NCBI GenBank assembly: GCA_025359965.1
Contig: JANYDC010000126.1
Location: forward strand, 1-33,712
DNA: 33,712 bases
Source of the DNA: Pedosphaera sp.
Lineage (GTDB): Bacteria > Verrucomicrobiota > Verrucomicrobiia > Limisphaerales > SXQI01
Direction: 5' to 3'
Shown: piece after piece, positions 23,600 to 33,013 of the stretch
How positions within the stretch are numbered: the stretch's first letter is position 1
Layout: every line of letters starts with the position of its first letter
Made by a program: the position numbers and the translations under genes
The notes under the pieces: generated by a model
Seen by the model: only the letters and a program-made list of their open reading frames with translations
The model's database searches: none
Told to the model about the DNA's origin: nothing

Positions 23600-24910
23600 A
23601 TGCGACTTCACCTTCTCCTTTCGGTTGCAATTTCCCTAGGCGTGTTTAGCGCGCGTGGCGAGGATTGGCCGCAATTCCGCGGGCCAGGCGGGCGAGGCTT
23701 TTCCGAAACAGCGACCCCTCCTATCGGCTTCGGTCCATCCAGCAATCTCTTTTGGAAAGTCGCGATTCCAGGGGGTGTCTCCTCGCCGGCCGTTACGGGC
23801 GAACGGATTTTTCTCACCGCGCCGACGGCAAATAAGATCGATACCCTCCCTCAAATTGGCGGACTAGATTTTCTCACCGCAGACACCGAAAAAGGGATCG
23901 AAACCCTCGCGCTCAATCGCGAGGACGGCCGCATCCTTTGGAAGCGCAATCTAGGCCGCGAAGGCACTACCACCCCAACGCCGGTCACCGATGGAATATC
24001 CGTCTACGTTTATTTTGGCTCGATCGTGATTGCGTATGACCTCGATGGCCAGGAGCTATGGCGTCACCCGATCGATAAACCCGATTCCTCAGCCAGCTCC
24101 TCTCCAATCTTGATCGACGACAAACTCATAATTGTCTGCGACCGGGAAACCGACTCGTTCGTTGAAGCTCTCGACAAGAAAACCGGACGCTCCCTTTGGC
24201 GCGCCGACCGCCCGCAATTCCGGCGCGCCCGCGCCACCCCATTCCACTGGAAGCATGGCCAGGAAGAGGAGTTGATCGTATCCGGCTCCTTCGCGCTGAC
24301 CTCGTACGATCCGAACACCGGCGAACAAAAATGGCGTTTCCCGGGTGCCGCGCGTTGGGCGATGAGTTCCCTCGCGGCCAGCGAAAACCTGCTCTTCGCC
24401 CTGACCATGAAAGATGGTGTCGGCGAGGAAGGCACTTCCGCCACCGACATCCCCGTCTTAGACCTGACTCAACTCAGCGGGATCGAGCGTCCCAAAGCTG
24501 CCAGCGCTCTCCGCGCTATCCGCCCTGGCGGCTGCACTGTCATCGCGTGGAATAGCGTCCGCAGCCTTCCATACGGCAATTCTCCACTCTACTACAAGGG
24601 CCGCCTTTTCACTGTCAAATCGGGTGGCTTCGTCACGGTTTACGACGCTAAAACCGGCGAACCCATTTACCAGGACGAACGGATCAACGCACCCGATGAC
24701 TATTGGTCATCCCCCGTCGCCGCCGCCGGTCGCGTTTACTTCGCCTCCCAAAAAGGCATCGTCACCGTGATGGACGCCACCGCCAAAACCCCAACGATCC
24801 TGGCCCAAAACAAACTCGACGAACAAATTCTGGCTACGCCCTCGCTGATCGGCCAAACCATCCTCATCCGCACCGCCAAGAACCTTTACTCTTTCGGTGC
24901 ATCCAAATGA
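23600..24910 (+). CDS. Secreted PQQ-binding-like beta-propeller repeat protein
   Basis: This 436-residue protein has a signal peptide (MRLHLLLSVAISLGVFSARG, cleavage near residue 20) and then EDWPQFRGPGGRGFSE, the usual opening of planctomycete and verrucomicrobial PQQ-like proteins. Repeats of an eight-bladed propeller type are visible: LNREDGRILWKRNLG, AYDLDGQELWRHPID, LDKKTGRSLWRAD, YDPNTGEQKWRFPG, YDAKTGEPIYQDERI and VMDATAKTPTILAQNKL. The fold is shared by BamB and by PQQ dehydrogenases, but the dehydrogenase catalytic residues are not seen, so a structural or binding role outside the cytoplasm is likely. The stop codon lies in a perfect 16-bp palindrome (24907-24922) without a T tract. 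It appears to be transcribed alone. Confidence 0.88.
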   Translation: MRLHLLLSVAISLGVFSARGEDWPQFRGPGGRGFSETATPPIGFGPSSNLFWKVAIPGGVSSPAVTGERIFLTAPTANKIDTLPQIGGLDFLTADTEKGIETLALNREDGRILWKRNLGREGTTTPTPVTDGISVYVYFGSIVIAYDLDGQELWRHPIDKPDSSASSSPILIDDKLIIVCDRETDSFVEALDKKTGRSLWRADRPQFRRARATPFHWKHGQEEELIVSGSFALTSYDPNTGEQKWRFPGAARWAMSSLAASENLLFALTMKDGVGEEGTSATDIPVLDLTQLSGIERPKAASALRAIRPGGCTVIAWNSVRSLPYGNSPLYYKGRLFTVKSGGFVTVYDAKTGEPIYQDERINAPDDYWSSPVAAAGRVYFASQKGIVTVMDATAKTPTILAQNKLDEQILATPSLIGQTILIRTAKNLYSFGASK

Positions 24911-25241
24911 AGCCGGCTTCATAAAGGAGCGACACGAAGGCTGCCCAGACATTTTTGGTCAGGATTCTAAAACGTGAACTGCGTTGGGGTGGCTTTTTGA
25001 GGGACTTGCATCCAGATTTTCGCAGGTTCACATCTAGACATTGACAGGGTTCACTAAGTTCCTCGAGAACCTTGCCATTGGTGATGCGTGGATTGCGTTT
25101 TTCGGGCCTCAATTCTCAATCACAAAATGTGAAGGTGTACTTGATAAATGACCTTTCAGTAAGCCAGCAACAATCCGACTGCGAGGCATTGCTGCAGGAA
25201 TGACGATTGCACAACGGCTCAGGAGCGGGTAATGGAAAACG
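24911..25241. other. Intergenic region before pta, no gene seen
   Basis: These 331 bp contain no reading frame I can support. They begin with the 16-bp palindrome atgaagccggcttcat (24907-24922) that overlaps the stop of the PQQ-type gene. A TTGACA occurs at 25041-25046 but has no matching -10 at the right distance. Copy B of the 33-bp repeat is at 25161-25193. The pta promoter must lie here but I cannot locate it. Confidence 0.5.
25161..25193 (-). repeat. 33-bp dispersed repeat, copy B
   Basis: This is the second copy of the element at 23482-23514, with 4 mismatches in 33 bp and the same orientation, lying 48 bp upstream of the pta start. On the minus strand it reads ATGCCTCGCAGTCGGATTG and so on, with codons for MPRSRIVAGL. 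No other copy was found in the window. Confidence 0.65.
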
Positions 25242-26294
25242 ATGCGTTTTATAGGGAGTGTGATCGAAAAACTGCAGCGGCATCCCAAGCGGATCGTTTT
25301 CCCCGAGGGAACCGAGCCCCGCGTGTTGCAGGCTGCCCGTCAGTTTTCCTCGCTTCGATGCGGCGTTCCCATTCTTTTGGGCGATAGGACCAAGATTAAG
25401 GAGGCTGCGGAGGGTCTCAATGTATCGTTGGAGGGTGTTCGGATCATCAATCCCGCCGAGAGCGAGGAGTTGGAGCCATTTGTCCGCCGCTTTGAGCTGC
25501 TCCGCCGTTTCAAGGGAGTAAAGGAGCACGAGGCCCGAGAGACGATGCTCAAGCCGAATTATTTTGGGGCGATGATGGTCGCCATGCATCAGGCCGATGG
25601 GTTGGTTTCCGGCACCAACGAAATAACGGGAAGTGTGCTGCGCCCGCTCTTTCAGATTATTAAGGTTGCGCCCCAAGCCTCCACGGTTTCCAGCTGCATG
25701 ATTATTGAAGTCGAGGATACGCGTTTTGGTTCGGCGGGAACCATGTTTATGGCCGATTGCGGCGTCATTCCCGACCCCACCGTGGATCAATTGGCCGATA
25801 TTGCCGTTTCGACAGCCCAGCTTGCCCGTCAATTATTGGGCACTCCGGCCAAGGTGGCGCTACTTTCGTACTCCACCAAAGGGAGCGCCACCAATCCATC
25901 CATTGGGAAGGTTCAAGCGGCGACTGCGATGGCCCGTGTCAAGGCTGCTCAAAAGGGAATCGAAGCGGAATTCGATGGTGAGTTGCAGGTTGATGCGGCA
26001 CTGGTGCCAGAGATTGCGTCGCGCAAAACTCCGGACAGCAAGGTGGCCGGGCAGGCCAATGTTTTGGTCTTCCCTGATCTGAACTCCGGCAACATCGGGA
26101 GCAAACTGATCCAGCACATCGCGCGAGCCAATGCTTACGGCCAGATTTTGTTGGGGTTGGACCGCCCGGCAGCGGATGTGTCGCGCGGATCGAATGCCCA
26201 TGATATTTTGGGAGTCGCGGCGATTATCGGGCTCCAATCCATTTCGTACAAGGCGCTCTACGAGCAGCAGGAACAGCCCTCGCTTTTTAAATAA
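25242..26294 (+). CDS. pta: Phosphate acetyltransferase
   Basis: Pta interconverts acetyl-CoA and acetyl phosphate in overflow and acetate metabolism. The 350-residue product is the catalytic PTA_PTB domain alone: KRIVFPEGTEPRVLQAA, ADGLVSGTNEITGSVLRP, FMADCGVIPDPTVDQLADIA, LLSYSTKGSATNPS, ELQVDAALVPEIASRKTPDSKVAGQANVLVFPDLNSGNIGSKLIQ and a C-terminal NAHDILGVAAIIGLQ. It lacks the BioD-like and DRTGG regulatory domains found at the N-terminus of E. coli Pta; these are encoded by the next gene, 6 bp downstream. The partner acetate kinase is not in the window. ATG 25242 follows GGAAAA and is the first in-frame start after a stop at 25230. Confidence 0.95.
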   Translation: MRFIGSVIEKLQRHPKRIVFPEGTEPRVLQAARQFSSLRCGVPILLGDRTKIKEAAEGLNVSLEGVRIINPAESEELEPFVRRFELLRRFKGVKEHEARETMLKPNYFGAMMVAMHQADGLVSGTNEITGSVLRPLFQIIKVAPQASTVSSCMIIEVEDTRFGSAGTMFMADCGVIPDPTVDQLADIAVSTAQLARQLLGTPAKVALLSYSTKGSATNPSIGKVQAATAMARVKAAQKGIEAEFDGELQVDAALVPEIASRKTPDSKVAGQANVLVFPDLNSGNIGSKLIQHIARANAYGQILLGLDRPAADVSRGSNAHDILGVAAIIGLQSISYKALYEQQEQPSLFK

Positions 26295-26300
26295 GGCCCC

Positions 26301-27395
26301 ATGAACGCATCCACCCCGAGAGTTTTCATCGCAGCCACGCGCCAAAATGACGGCAAGACCACGACGTCATTGGGGTTGTTGGCGGCGGTGCAGCAATATT
26401 TTCCGCGCATTGGGTACATCAAGCCGGTCGGCCAGCGGTTCGTGGAGATTTCCGAGCAGAAGATCGATGAGGACACAGTCCTCATGGACAAGGTCTACAA
26501 GCTCAACTGTCCGTTGGTGGACATGAGCCCCATTGCGGTCGAGCCGGATTTCACCCGCAAGTATCTTCAATCCGCCAATTACGATGTGCTCGTCAGGCGG
26601 ATTCAAAAGGCCTTTGACCGGGTGGCTTGGGAAAAAGATTTCGTGCTTTGCGAAGGGTCGGGCCACGCGGGGGTGGGATCGGTTTTTGATTTGTCCAACG
26701 CGCGCGTGGCCAAGCTGCTCGAGGCCAAGGTGATCATTGTGACCCAGGGTGGCATCGGCAAACCCATCGACGAGGTTTGCTTGAACCAGGCGCTTTTTGA
26801 AAAAGAGGGAGTTGAGATCATCGGAGTGATCCTCAATAAGGTCGTGCCTGAAAAAATCGAGTTCATCACTGAATTCGCCAAACGTGGCCTGAAGCGCCAG
26901 GGGCTCGAACTTCTTGGAGTGCTGCCTCATCGCAAGATTCTCTCCAGTCCGACCATGGAGATCATCCGTGATGAGCTTCAAGCCGAGTTGCTCAACACGC
27001 CGGTGATGACCAATAATTTGGTCGAGGAAATTATTCTGGGCGCAATGGGCGTGCACAACACAATCAGCTCGTTCCGCCCCGGGGTCATGATCATCACACC
27101 GGGAGATCGCGAGGATATCATCCTCGCCGCCGCCACCACGATCATGACGCAGCCGCACGAGACGCTGGCGGGTATTGTCATCACGGGGGGGGTGCGCCCC
27201 AATGCCAACGTGCTAAAAGTCATCGCCGACATGCCGTTCCCGGTGATTCTCGCTGAAAACGGCAGTTACAGCGTTGCGTCCAAAGTCCACGATCTCATTG
27301 TCAAGACAAGGGCGAACGATGTTGAGAAGATTGCCGTCATTCGCGACCTCATCGCCAAGCACGTTGATGTTAAACGGATATTGAATTTGATCTAA
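26301..27395 (+). CDS. BioD-like/DRTGG-domain protein (Pta N-terminal regulatory part)
   Basis: This 364-residue protein has an N-terminal P-loop domain of BioD/AAA_26 type (VFIAATRQNDGKTTTSLGLLAAVQ, residues about 8-31; LCEGSGHAGVGSVFDLSNARVAKLLEAKVIIV) and a C-terminal DRTGG domain (about 230-340: MIITPGDREDIILAAATTI, GIVITGGVRPNANVLKVI). In E. coli this pair forms the N-terminal half of Pta and tunes its activity; here it is a separate gene just after pta, so the protein probably binds Pta as a regulatory subunit. The P-loop is an atypical GKTTT loop as in BioD. The hisC gene begins 1 bp after its stop. Confidence 0.9.
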   Translation: MNASTPRVFIAATRQNDGKTTTSLGLLAAVQQYFPRIGYIKPVGQRFVEISEQKIDEDTVLMDKVYKLNCPLVDMSPIAVEPDFTRKYLQSANYDVLVRRIQKAFDRVAWEKDFVLCEGSGHAGVGSVFDLSNARVAKLLEAKVIIVTQGGIGKPIDEVCLNQALFEKEGVEIIGVILNKVVPEKIEFITEFAKRGLKRQGLELLGVLPHRKILSSPTMEIIRDELQAELLNTPVMTNNLVEEIILGAMGVHNTISSFRPGVMIITPGDREDIILAAATTIMTQPHETLAGIVITGGVRPNANVLKVIADMPFPVILAENGSYSVASKVHDLIVKTRANDVEKIAVIRDLIAKHVDVKRILNLI

Positions 27396-27396
27396 C

Positions 27397-28518
27397 ATGC
27401 CTCTTCCATACCCACTCAACCCCAGCCTAAGTTCATTGCCGACCTACCAACCGGGACGCCCCATCGATGAGGTGGCGCGCGAGCACGGACTTCAGCCGGG
27501 TTCCATCATCAAGCTGGCCTCCAACGAAAACCCCCTCGGCCCCTCGCCCAAAGCCTTGGAGGCAATGAAACACGTCCTGGAGAATCTCCATCTCTATCCT
27601 GACGGGAGTTCCTTCCATCTGAAACGCAAGCTGGCTGAAAAAATTGGCATGGAACCGGGGAACCTCATCCTGGGCAACGGCTCCAATGAGATCATTGAGT
27701 TTGTCGGTCATGCGCTGCTCCATCCGGGCGCGGAGGTCGTTGTTTCCGAGTACAGCTTTGCGGTTTATCCCATCGTCACGGCGCTGTTTGGTGCAACTCT
27801 GGTCACAGTTCCAGCCCGTGGCTTCGGCCATGATGTTCCGGCCATGATCGAGGCCATCACTCCGCGCACCAAAGTCATCTTCGTGGCCAATCCCAACAAC
27901 CCGACCGGCACCGTCGCCCCCCGCTCCGAAATCGTCGATCTCATTAACAAGGTTCCGGCCAACGTGCTGCTGGTCATGGATGAGGCCTACATTGAGTATC
28001 TGCGCGACGCTGTTGATTTTCTGCCCTTGATCCGCAATGGGCTCAAGCCAAACATTCTGCTGATGCGGACGTTCTCCAAGATATTTGGTTTGGCTGGTTT
28101 GCGCCTTGGTTACGGCATTGGCCACCCTGCGCTGATTTCCGCTCTCGAAAAAATCCGTCAGCCTTTCAACACGAACGCCATTGCGCAAGCCGGAGCCTTG
28201 GCCGCCTTGGATGACGACGCGCACATTGAACGGACGCTCGATAATAACGCCCGGGGCATTCGCCAATATGAGGAGGCGTTTTTTCGCCTCAAGCTTGAGT
28301 ACATCCCCAGCAGCGCAAATTTTGTCATGGTCAGGGTGGGGGATGGAGTCCGTATCTTCGCCGAGATGCAGAAACGCGGTGTCATCACCCGCCCAATGGC
28401 TGGCTACCAGTTGGGTGAATACATCCGTATTTCAATCGGCACGCCTGAAGAAAACGCCCGCTGCATCAACACGCTGAAGGAAGTGTTGTCAGCGCCAGGT
28501 GGTTGGCAAAGTTCGTGA
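27397..28518 (+). CDS. hisC: Histidinol-phosphate aminotransferase
   Basis: HisC is the PLP enzyme that makes histidinol phosphate from imidazole-acetol phosphate in histidine synthesis, and often also accepts aromatic amino acids. The 373-residue class I/II aminotransferase shows LASNENPLGPSPKALEAM, GNGSNEIIEF, VANPNNPTGT, MDEAYIEY, the PLP lysine in RTFSKIFGLAGLRLGY and the terminal ITRPMAGYQLGEYIRISIGTPEEN. The start ATG at 27397 is 1 bp after the previous stop, so expression depends on the pta operon. No other his gene is in the window; a role as general aromatic or phenylalanine aminotransferase is possible. Confidence 0.9.
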   Translation: MPLPYPLNPSLSSLPTYQPGRPIDEVAREHGLQPGSIIKLASNENPLGPSPKALEAMKHVLENLHLYPDGSSFHLKRKLAEKIGMEPGNLILGNGSNEIIEFVGHALLHPGAEVVVSEYSFAVYPIVTALFGATLVTVPARGFGHDVPAMIEAITPRTKVIFVANPNNPTGTVAPRSEIVDLINKVPANVLLVMDEAYIEYLRDAVDFLPLIRNGLKPNILLMRTFSKIFGLAGLRLGYGIGHPALISALEKIRQPFNTNAIAQAGALAALDDDAHIERTLDNNARGIRQYEEAFFRLKLEYIPSSANFVMVRVGDGVRIFAEMQKRGVITRPMAGYQLGEYIRISIGTPEENARCINTLKEVLSAPGGWQSS

Positions 28519-28529
28519 GGTTTTAGAAA

Positions 28530-31500
28530 ATGGATCTGGAAAAGCCTTCATCAAGCGCGCTCAGCAAGGCCATGGACGTCTATTTTGACGAAGCCAGCGT
28601 TGCACGTGGACAAGAGATTGCCGAGTCCGGGAAAGTGGTCCAATTGATTGCGTCTCTTGAAAGTGGTCAGCCGGTGTTGGATGGCTTGGTTCAAGGCTCG
28701 GACCGGTTTCCGTATGAAACAAACGTCCGGTGGCTGACATTTTTTGGAGACCTCCAGATATTCAGCAGATGCTCCTGCCCAGTGCGCAACCAGTGCAAAC
28801 ACGGGGTCGCCGTTCTGTTGCACTGGGTTCACACCACAAAGGGTGAAGGCGCTGAGGCGCAGCCCGGTGCCGCTCCGCGACCGCAGTCATCCCCGAGGAC
28901 TCTGGCTGTGTTGCCTGTGCTGGCGAAGCCGCTTGATAAAAAGATTGCCAATTGGCTGCGTCAGCTTGAATCGGACTTAGTTCAGCAGCCTGCTGCCTCA
29001 GGGAACAGGCCGGTCGCGCCTTCTGGTCGCCTGGGCTTCATGATCATGCCAAGCAAAACCCGCTTCCGGCTGGAAGTGTATTATGGCCCCAACGTTGAGG
29101 GTAAGGATCAGACCTTCCATTTGATGTATGATTTGAACGGGGTATCCCGGCGAAAGCATAATTTATTCAGCTTTTCCGATGAGGATGTTGCCATCGCACG
29201 TGAATTGAGCTTTCTGCGCGACCCCGCCTATAAGTTTCAGGTTGCTTTTGAGGGTGCAGAGGGTTCGAGGCTCCTTCAGCGATTGGTGGCCAGCGGCTAT
29301 TGTTCGGTAGGCGTTCCTCCCAACGGCCGCAACGGGCTTAAACTGGGATTCCCTCGCACAGCTGAGCCTGTGTGGAGGGCGGATGTGAAAGGGATTCAGA
29401 GAACGGCTTTGATTATCTCCCCCGGTCCGGCGGAACTGCTGCGATTAACCCCTCCCTGGTATCTCGACCTCGTGACTCAGGAGTGCGGGCCTGTGGAAAC
29501 AAACATCCCTCCTGCCGCCATCGACCGGTGGCTGGCGGCTCCGCCGATCAAGCCTGATCAGACCGACCTTGTTTCTGCAACATTGGCGCGGCGGATTACC
29601 GTCGCCAAACTGCCCACCCCCACCGCAGTGACGGTGCAGCATCTCCAAAACGTCCTTCCCGTCCCCTGCCTGAAACTTGCGACCTTAGTGGTGGAACTCA
29701 CGCCCTCCGCCTATTACTACAGCTATAACAAACGCGAACCGAGTCAGATCGAATTATCCGTGGCGATGCTGAGCTTCGATTACAACGGGTTGATCGTGGC
29801 AAGCCACGACAAGCGCAAGATGTTGGAGGGGCGCTCCGACGATATGGTCATGATGATTGATCGCGACCTGGGCTCGGAGGCGGAAGCCGTCCAAGCGCTA
29901 AGGAACGGCGGGCTGGGTACCTTGGCCAATCAGTTCCCTGACATGAAGGTGGAGCATAACGCTCACGACTGGACTTCGGAGGAGGAGTCGGAGGGTTGGT
30001 ATTCGTTCATGGAATCAACTCTGCCCGGTCTCCAGCAGGCTGGCTGGCGGGTGGAAATAGATCCCTCCTTCCGCGACCACATTCTTACGGTGGAGGACTA
30101 TTACACCGATGCGCAGGGCGGTTCAAACAACGCATGGTTTGACTTGGAGCTGGGGGTGATGGTGAAGGGGGAGCGCGTGAACCTGCTGCCTTTGTTACTC
30201 AAGGTGATCTCTTCCTCGCGCGAGTTTACCCCCGAGGCGCTCGCGGCCCTGCCTGATGACGTGGAAATCAAAGTGAAGCTGCCGGAGGGCGGGATTCTGG
30301 CATTGCCTGCGGCGCGCATCCGTCAATTGCTGGGTGTGATTCTGGAGTTGTGGAATCCAGCGGCGCTCAACAAGGATGGCCGGCTGCGCCTGCCCAAGCT
30401 CCGGGTGGCGGAGTTGCTGGGCGACACCACTTGGCGGTGGCATGGTCAGGAGGCACTTCAAGAACTCGCCACCCGGCTTAAGAGTTTTCAAGGCATTCGC
30501 AAAGCTGAGATGCCCAAGGGGTTGGCCGGCGAGTTGCGCCCGTATCAGGCGGAAGGCGTGAGTTGGTTGCAGTTTCTTCGGGAGTTTGAGCTGGGCGGCA
30601 TTCTTGCGGATGACATGGGCCTGGGTAAAACCGTTCAGACCCTCGCTCATCTGCTGATCGAGAAGGAAGCCGGGCGCATGGATAAACCGAGCCTCATTGT
30701 TGCCCCAACCAGCCTGATGACCAACTGGCGGCGGGAAGCGGAGAAATTTGCCCCCGATCTAAAAGTGCTCGTGCTGCATGGGCTCGACCGCAAACAGGAG
30801 TTCGACAAAATTGCCAAGCATGACTTGGTGATCACTTCCTATCCGCTCCTCCCGCGCGATGAACGCGAACACCTCAAACACGAGTACCACTACATCATTC
30901 TGGACGAGGCGCAGTTCATCAAAAACCCCAAGACCACCTACGCTCAAACCGCCTGTATTCTCAAGGCCAGGCATCGGCTTTGCCTGACCGGCACGCCAAT
31001 GGAGAATCATCTTGGCGAGCTGTGGTCGATTTTTAATTTTCTGCTGCCCGGTTTTCTGGGGGATGAAACGCGCTTCAACGCCACCTTCCGGCGTCCCATT
31101 GAAAAAGGCGGGCACGACGAACGCCGCAAGGTTTTGGCGCGACGAGTGGCTCCATTTCTTCTGCGACGTCGCAAGGCGGAAGTCGTCAAGGAACTGCCGC
31201 CGAAAACGGAGATCGTCCAAAACGTGGAATTGGAGGGTGCCCAGCGCGACCTCTACGAAACCGTGCGGCTCACCATGCAAAAAAAAGTGCGGGATGAGAT
31301 CGCCAAAAAAGGCATGTCGCGCTCACATATTATCATTCTGGATGCTCTGCTGAAATTGCGGCAAATCTGCTGCGATCCCCGCCTTGTCAAACTACCCAGC
31401 GCGAAGAAGGTCAAGGAATCGGCCAAGCTTGAAATGCTCATGGATCTCCTGCCTGAGATGATTGACGAGGGCCGGAGGATTCTCGTTTTCTCACAGTTCA

Positions 31501-31931
31501 CGAGCATGCTGGCGTTGATCGAGGAAGCTTTGACCGCGAGAAAAATTAAATACGTCATGCTCACCGGGGACACCACCGACCGCGCCACTCCGGTGGATCG
31601 TTTTCAAAAAGGCGAGGTGCCGGTTTTCTTGCTTAGTCTCAAAGCCGGGGGTACTGGGCTGAATCTGACCGCCGCCGATACGGTCATCCACTACGACCCG
31701 TGGTGGAACCCCGCCGTGGAAAACCAAGCCACCGACCGCGCCCACCGCATCGGCCAATCCAAGAACGTCTTCGTCTACAAACTGATGACCGTCGGCACCG
31801 TCGAAGAAAAAATCGCCCAAATGCAGGCCCGCAAACGCGAGTTGGTCGAAGGCCTCTTCAGCGAAGACCGCAAACAAGGCGTGCAACTGACCAGCGAAGA
31901 CTTGGATGTGCTATTCGCCCCGTTGAAATAG
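28530..31931 (+). CDS. SWIM-type zinc finger SNF2-family helicase
   Basis: This 1133-residue SNF2 ATPase has a SWIM zinc finger near the N-terminus (CSCPVRNQCKH; Cys81, Cys83, Cys89, His91), a long middle region without a recognisable domain (about 100-670) and a full SNF2 motor. Motor elements are LRPYQAEGVSWLQFL, Walker A ADDMGLGKTVQT (about 692-703), DEAQ (motif II, about 790), LTGTPMENHLGELWSIFNFL, SLKAGGTGLNLTAADTVIHYD and ATDRAHRIGQ (about 1067-1076). Bacterial members resemble RapA and probably remodel protein-DNA complexes; the SWIM finger may bind DNA or protein. The gene follows hisC by 11 bp and ends 2 bp from the convergent mutY stop. Confidence 0.93.
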   Translation: MDLEKPSSSALSKAMDVYFDEASVARGQEIAESGKVVQLIASLESGQPVLDGLVQGSDRFPYETNVRWLTFFGDLQIFSRCSCPVRNQCKHGVAVLLHWVHTTKGEGAEAQPGAAPRPQSSPRTLAVLPVLAKPLDKKIANWLRQLESDLVQQPAASGNRPVAPSGRLGFMIMPSKTRFRLEVYYGPNVEGKDQTFHLMYDLNGVSRRKHNLFSFSDEDVAIARELSFLRDPAYKFQVAFEGAEGSRLLQRLVASGYCSVGVPPNGRNGLKLGFPRTAEPVWRADVKGIQRTALIISPGPAELLRLTPPWYLDLVTQECGPVETNIPPAAIDRWLAAPPIKPDQTDLVSATLARRITVAKLPTPTAVTVQHLQNVLPVPCLKLATLVVELTPSAYYYSYNKREPSQIELSVAMLSFDYNGLIVASHDKRKMLEGRSDDMVMMIDRDLGSEAEAVQALRNGGLGTLANQFPDMKVEHNAHDWTSEEESEGWYSFMESTLPGLQQAGWRVEIDPSFRDHILTVEDYYTDAQGGSNNAWFDLELGVMVKGERVNLLPLLLKVISSSREFTPEALAALPDDVEIKVKLPEGGILALPAARIRQLLGVILELWNPAALNKDGRLRLPKLRVAELLGDTTWRWHGQEALQELATRLKSFQGIRKAEMPKGLAGELRPYQAEGVSWLQFLREFELGGILADDMGLGKTVQTLAHLLIEKEAGRMDKPSLIVAPTSLMTNWRREAEKFAPDLKVLVLHGLDRKQEFDKIAKHDLVITSYPLLPRDEREHLKHEYHYIILDEAQFIKNPKTTYAQTACILKARHRLCLTGTPMENHLGELWSIFNFLLPGFLGDETRFNATFRRPIEKGGHDERRKVLARRVAPFLLRRRKAEVVKELPPKTEIVQNVELEGAQRDLYETVRLTMQKKVRDEIAKKGMSRSHIIILDALLKLRQICCDPRLVKLPSAKKVKESAKLEMLMDLLPEMIDEGRRILVFSQFTSMLALIEEALTARKIKYVMLTGDTTDRATPVDRFQKGEVPVFLLSLKAGGTGLNLTAADTVIHYDPWWNPAVENQATDRAHRIGQSKNVFVYKLMTVGTVEEKIAQMQARKRELVEGLFSEDRKQGVQLTSEDLDVLFAPLK

Positions 31932-31933
31932 CT

Positions 31934-33013
31934 TTAACCAATTGCTCTGAGGTGAGCTTTCGCCACAGGTAAGTGTTTTAAATCTTCGGTGGAAAGCCAG
32001 CGGGCATCGGGCCAGATTTTTTCGATACGGGTGATTATTTTGCGCGTGGGAGAGTCGGGTTGGTAAACCGAGAGGGTCATACTGTATCGGGTGATGCGAT
32101 GTTGGATGATTTTTATTGGTTTTTCGGAGAGGCGGGTGGCGGATTTCTTTGCGAGCAGTTGGGCTGCTTCCTCAGGGCTGGGGGCTTCGATGTTGGGCAG
32201 TTCCCAAAAGCCGCCGTTCACTTCGTTGGCGGCGCGCTGGCGGAGGAAGGTTCGATCTCCATCGCGCAGAAGCAGGGCGGCGAAGTAACGCGGGGTAATT
32301 GTGGCGCGGGCGGCGATCTGTGGCACTTGATTGACCACACCTGCTTTTCTTGCGGCGCAAAGTTCTGACACAGGACAGAGCAGGCAAAGGGGTTGGCGCG
32401 GGATGCAGAGGGTCGCCCCGAGTTCCATCATGCTTTCGTTGAAGCGACCGTGTTGGCCATCGGGCGCGTGGCTAACTAAGTCCTGCGCGGCATCCCACAA
32501 TCGTTTAAGTACGGCCTTGTCTTTCGTATCACCCCGGATTAGCAGAAGCCGGCAGAGAATTCGGACCACGTTGCCATCGAGAATCGGGACGGGGTGTTGG
32601 AAGGCGATGCTGCAAATGGCTCCGGCGGTGTAACGTCCGATGCCGGGTATTTCCAGCCACTGTTCATGGGCCAGCGGGAGTCTGCCATTGTTTTCGGCGA
32701 CCACTTTTTTTGCGGCAAGGTGGAGATGTCGTGCCCGGCGGTAGTAGCCGAGGCCTTCCCAAAGTTTGAGTACTTCCTGTTCCTCAGCCGCCGCCAAAGC
32801 CCGCACATCAGGCAGTCGTTTCATCCAGCGTTCCCAGTAAGGGATCACCGTGGAGACTTGAGTCTGTTGCAGCATGATTTCCGAGACCCAGATGGCATAC
32901 GGATCGCGCGTCCGCCGCCAAGGGAGATCGCGGGCGGCTTGGGCAAACCAATTCACCAACGCCTTTGGCGTGAGTTTCAGAAAATGTTTGTAGGTTGCAG
33001 TCAATCCGTTCAA
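31934..33013 (-). CDS. mutY: A/G-specific adenine glycosylase
   Basis: MutY removes adenine mispaired with 8-oxoguanine. The 359-residue product shows LPWRRTRDPYAIWVSEIMLQQTQV (catalytic Glu), the helix-hairpin-helix LEIPGIGRYTAGAICSIAF with the active Asp in ILDGNVVRIL, and the iron-sulfur cluster ligands with the spacing C-x6-C-x2-C-x5-C (CIPRQPLCLLCPVSELC). A C-terminal NUDIX-like domain of 8-oxoG recognition follows (about 240-359). The start is uncertain: TTG 33013 gives a product that fits, TTG 33004 is an alternative, and the first ATG is far inside the conserved part. It converges on the SNF2 gene with 2 bp between stops. Confidence 0.94.
   Translation of the reverse strand: MNGLTATYKHFLKLTPKALVNWFAQAARDLPWRRTRDPYAIWVSEIMLQQTQVSTVIPYWERWMKRLPDVRALAAAEEQEVLKLWEGLGYYRRARHLHLAAKKVVAENNGRLPLAHEQWLEIPGIGRYTAGAICSIAFQHPVPILDGNVVRILCRLLLIRGDTKDKAVLKRLWDAAQDLVSHAPDGQHGRFNESMMELGATLCIPRQPLCLLCPVSELCAARKAGVVNQVPQIAARATITPRYFAALLLRDGDRTFLRQRAANEVNGGFWELPNIEAPSPEEAAQLLAKKSATRLSEKPIKIIQHRITRYSMTLSVYQPDSPTRKIITRIEKIWPDARWLSTEDLKHLPVAKAHLRAIG

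Noticed and set aside
24907-24922. 16-bp palindrome at the end of the PQQ-type gene as a terminator
   Set aside because: No loop and no T tract; may be a chance palindrome partly formed by codons of the gene end.
25041-25070. TTGACA at 25041 as the pta promoter
   Set aside because: No acceptable -10 hexamer at 15-19 bp, and it lies almost 200 bp upstream of the gene.
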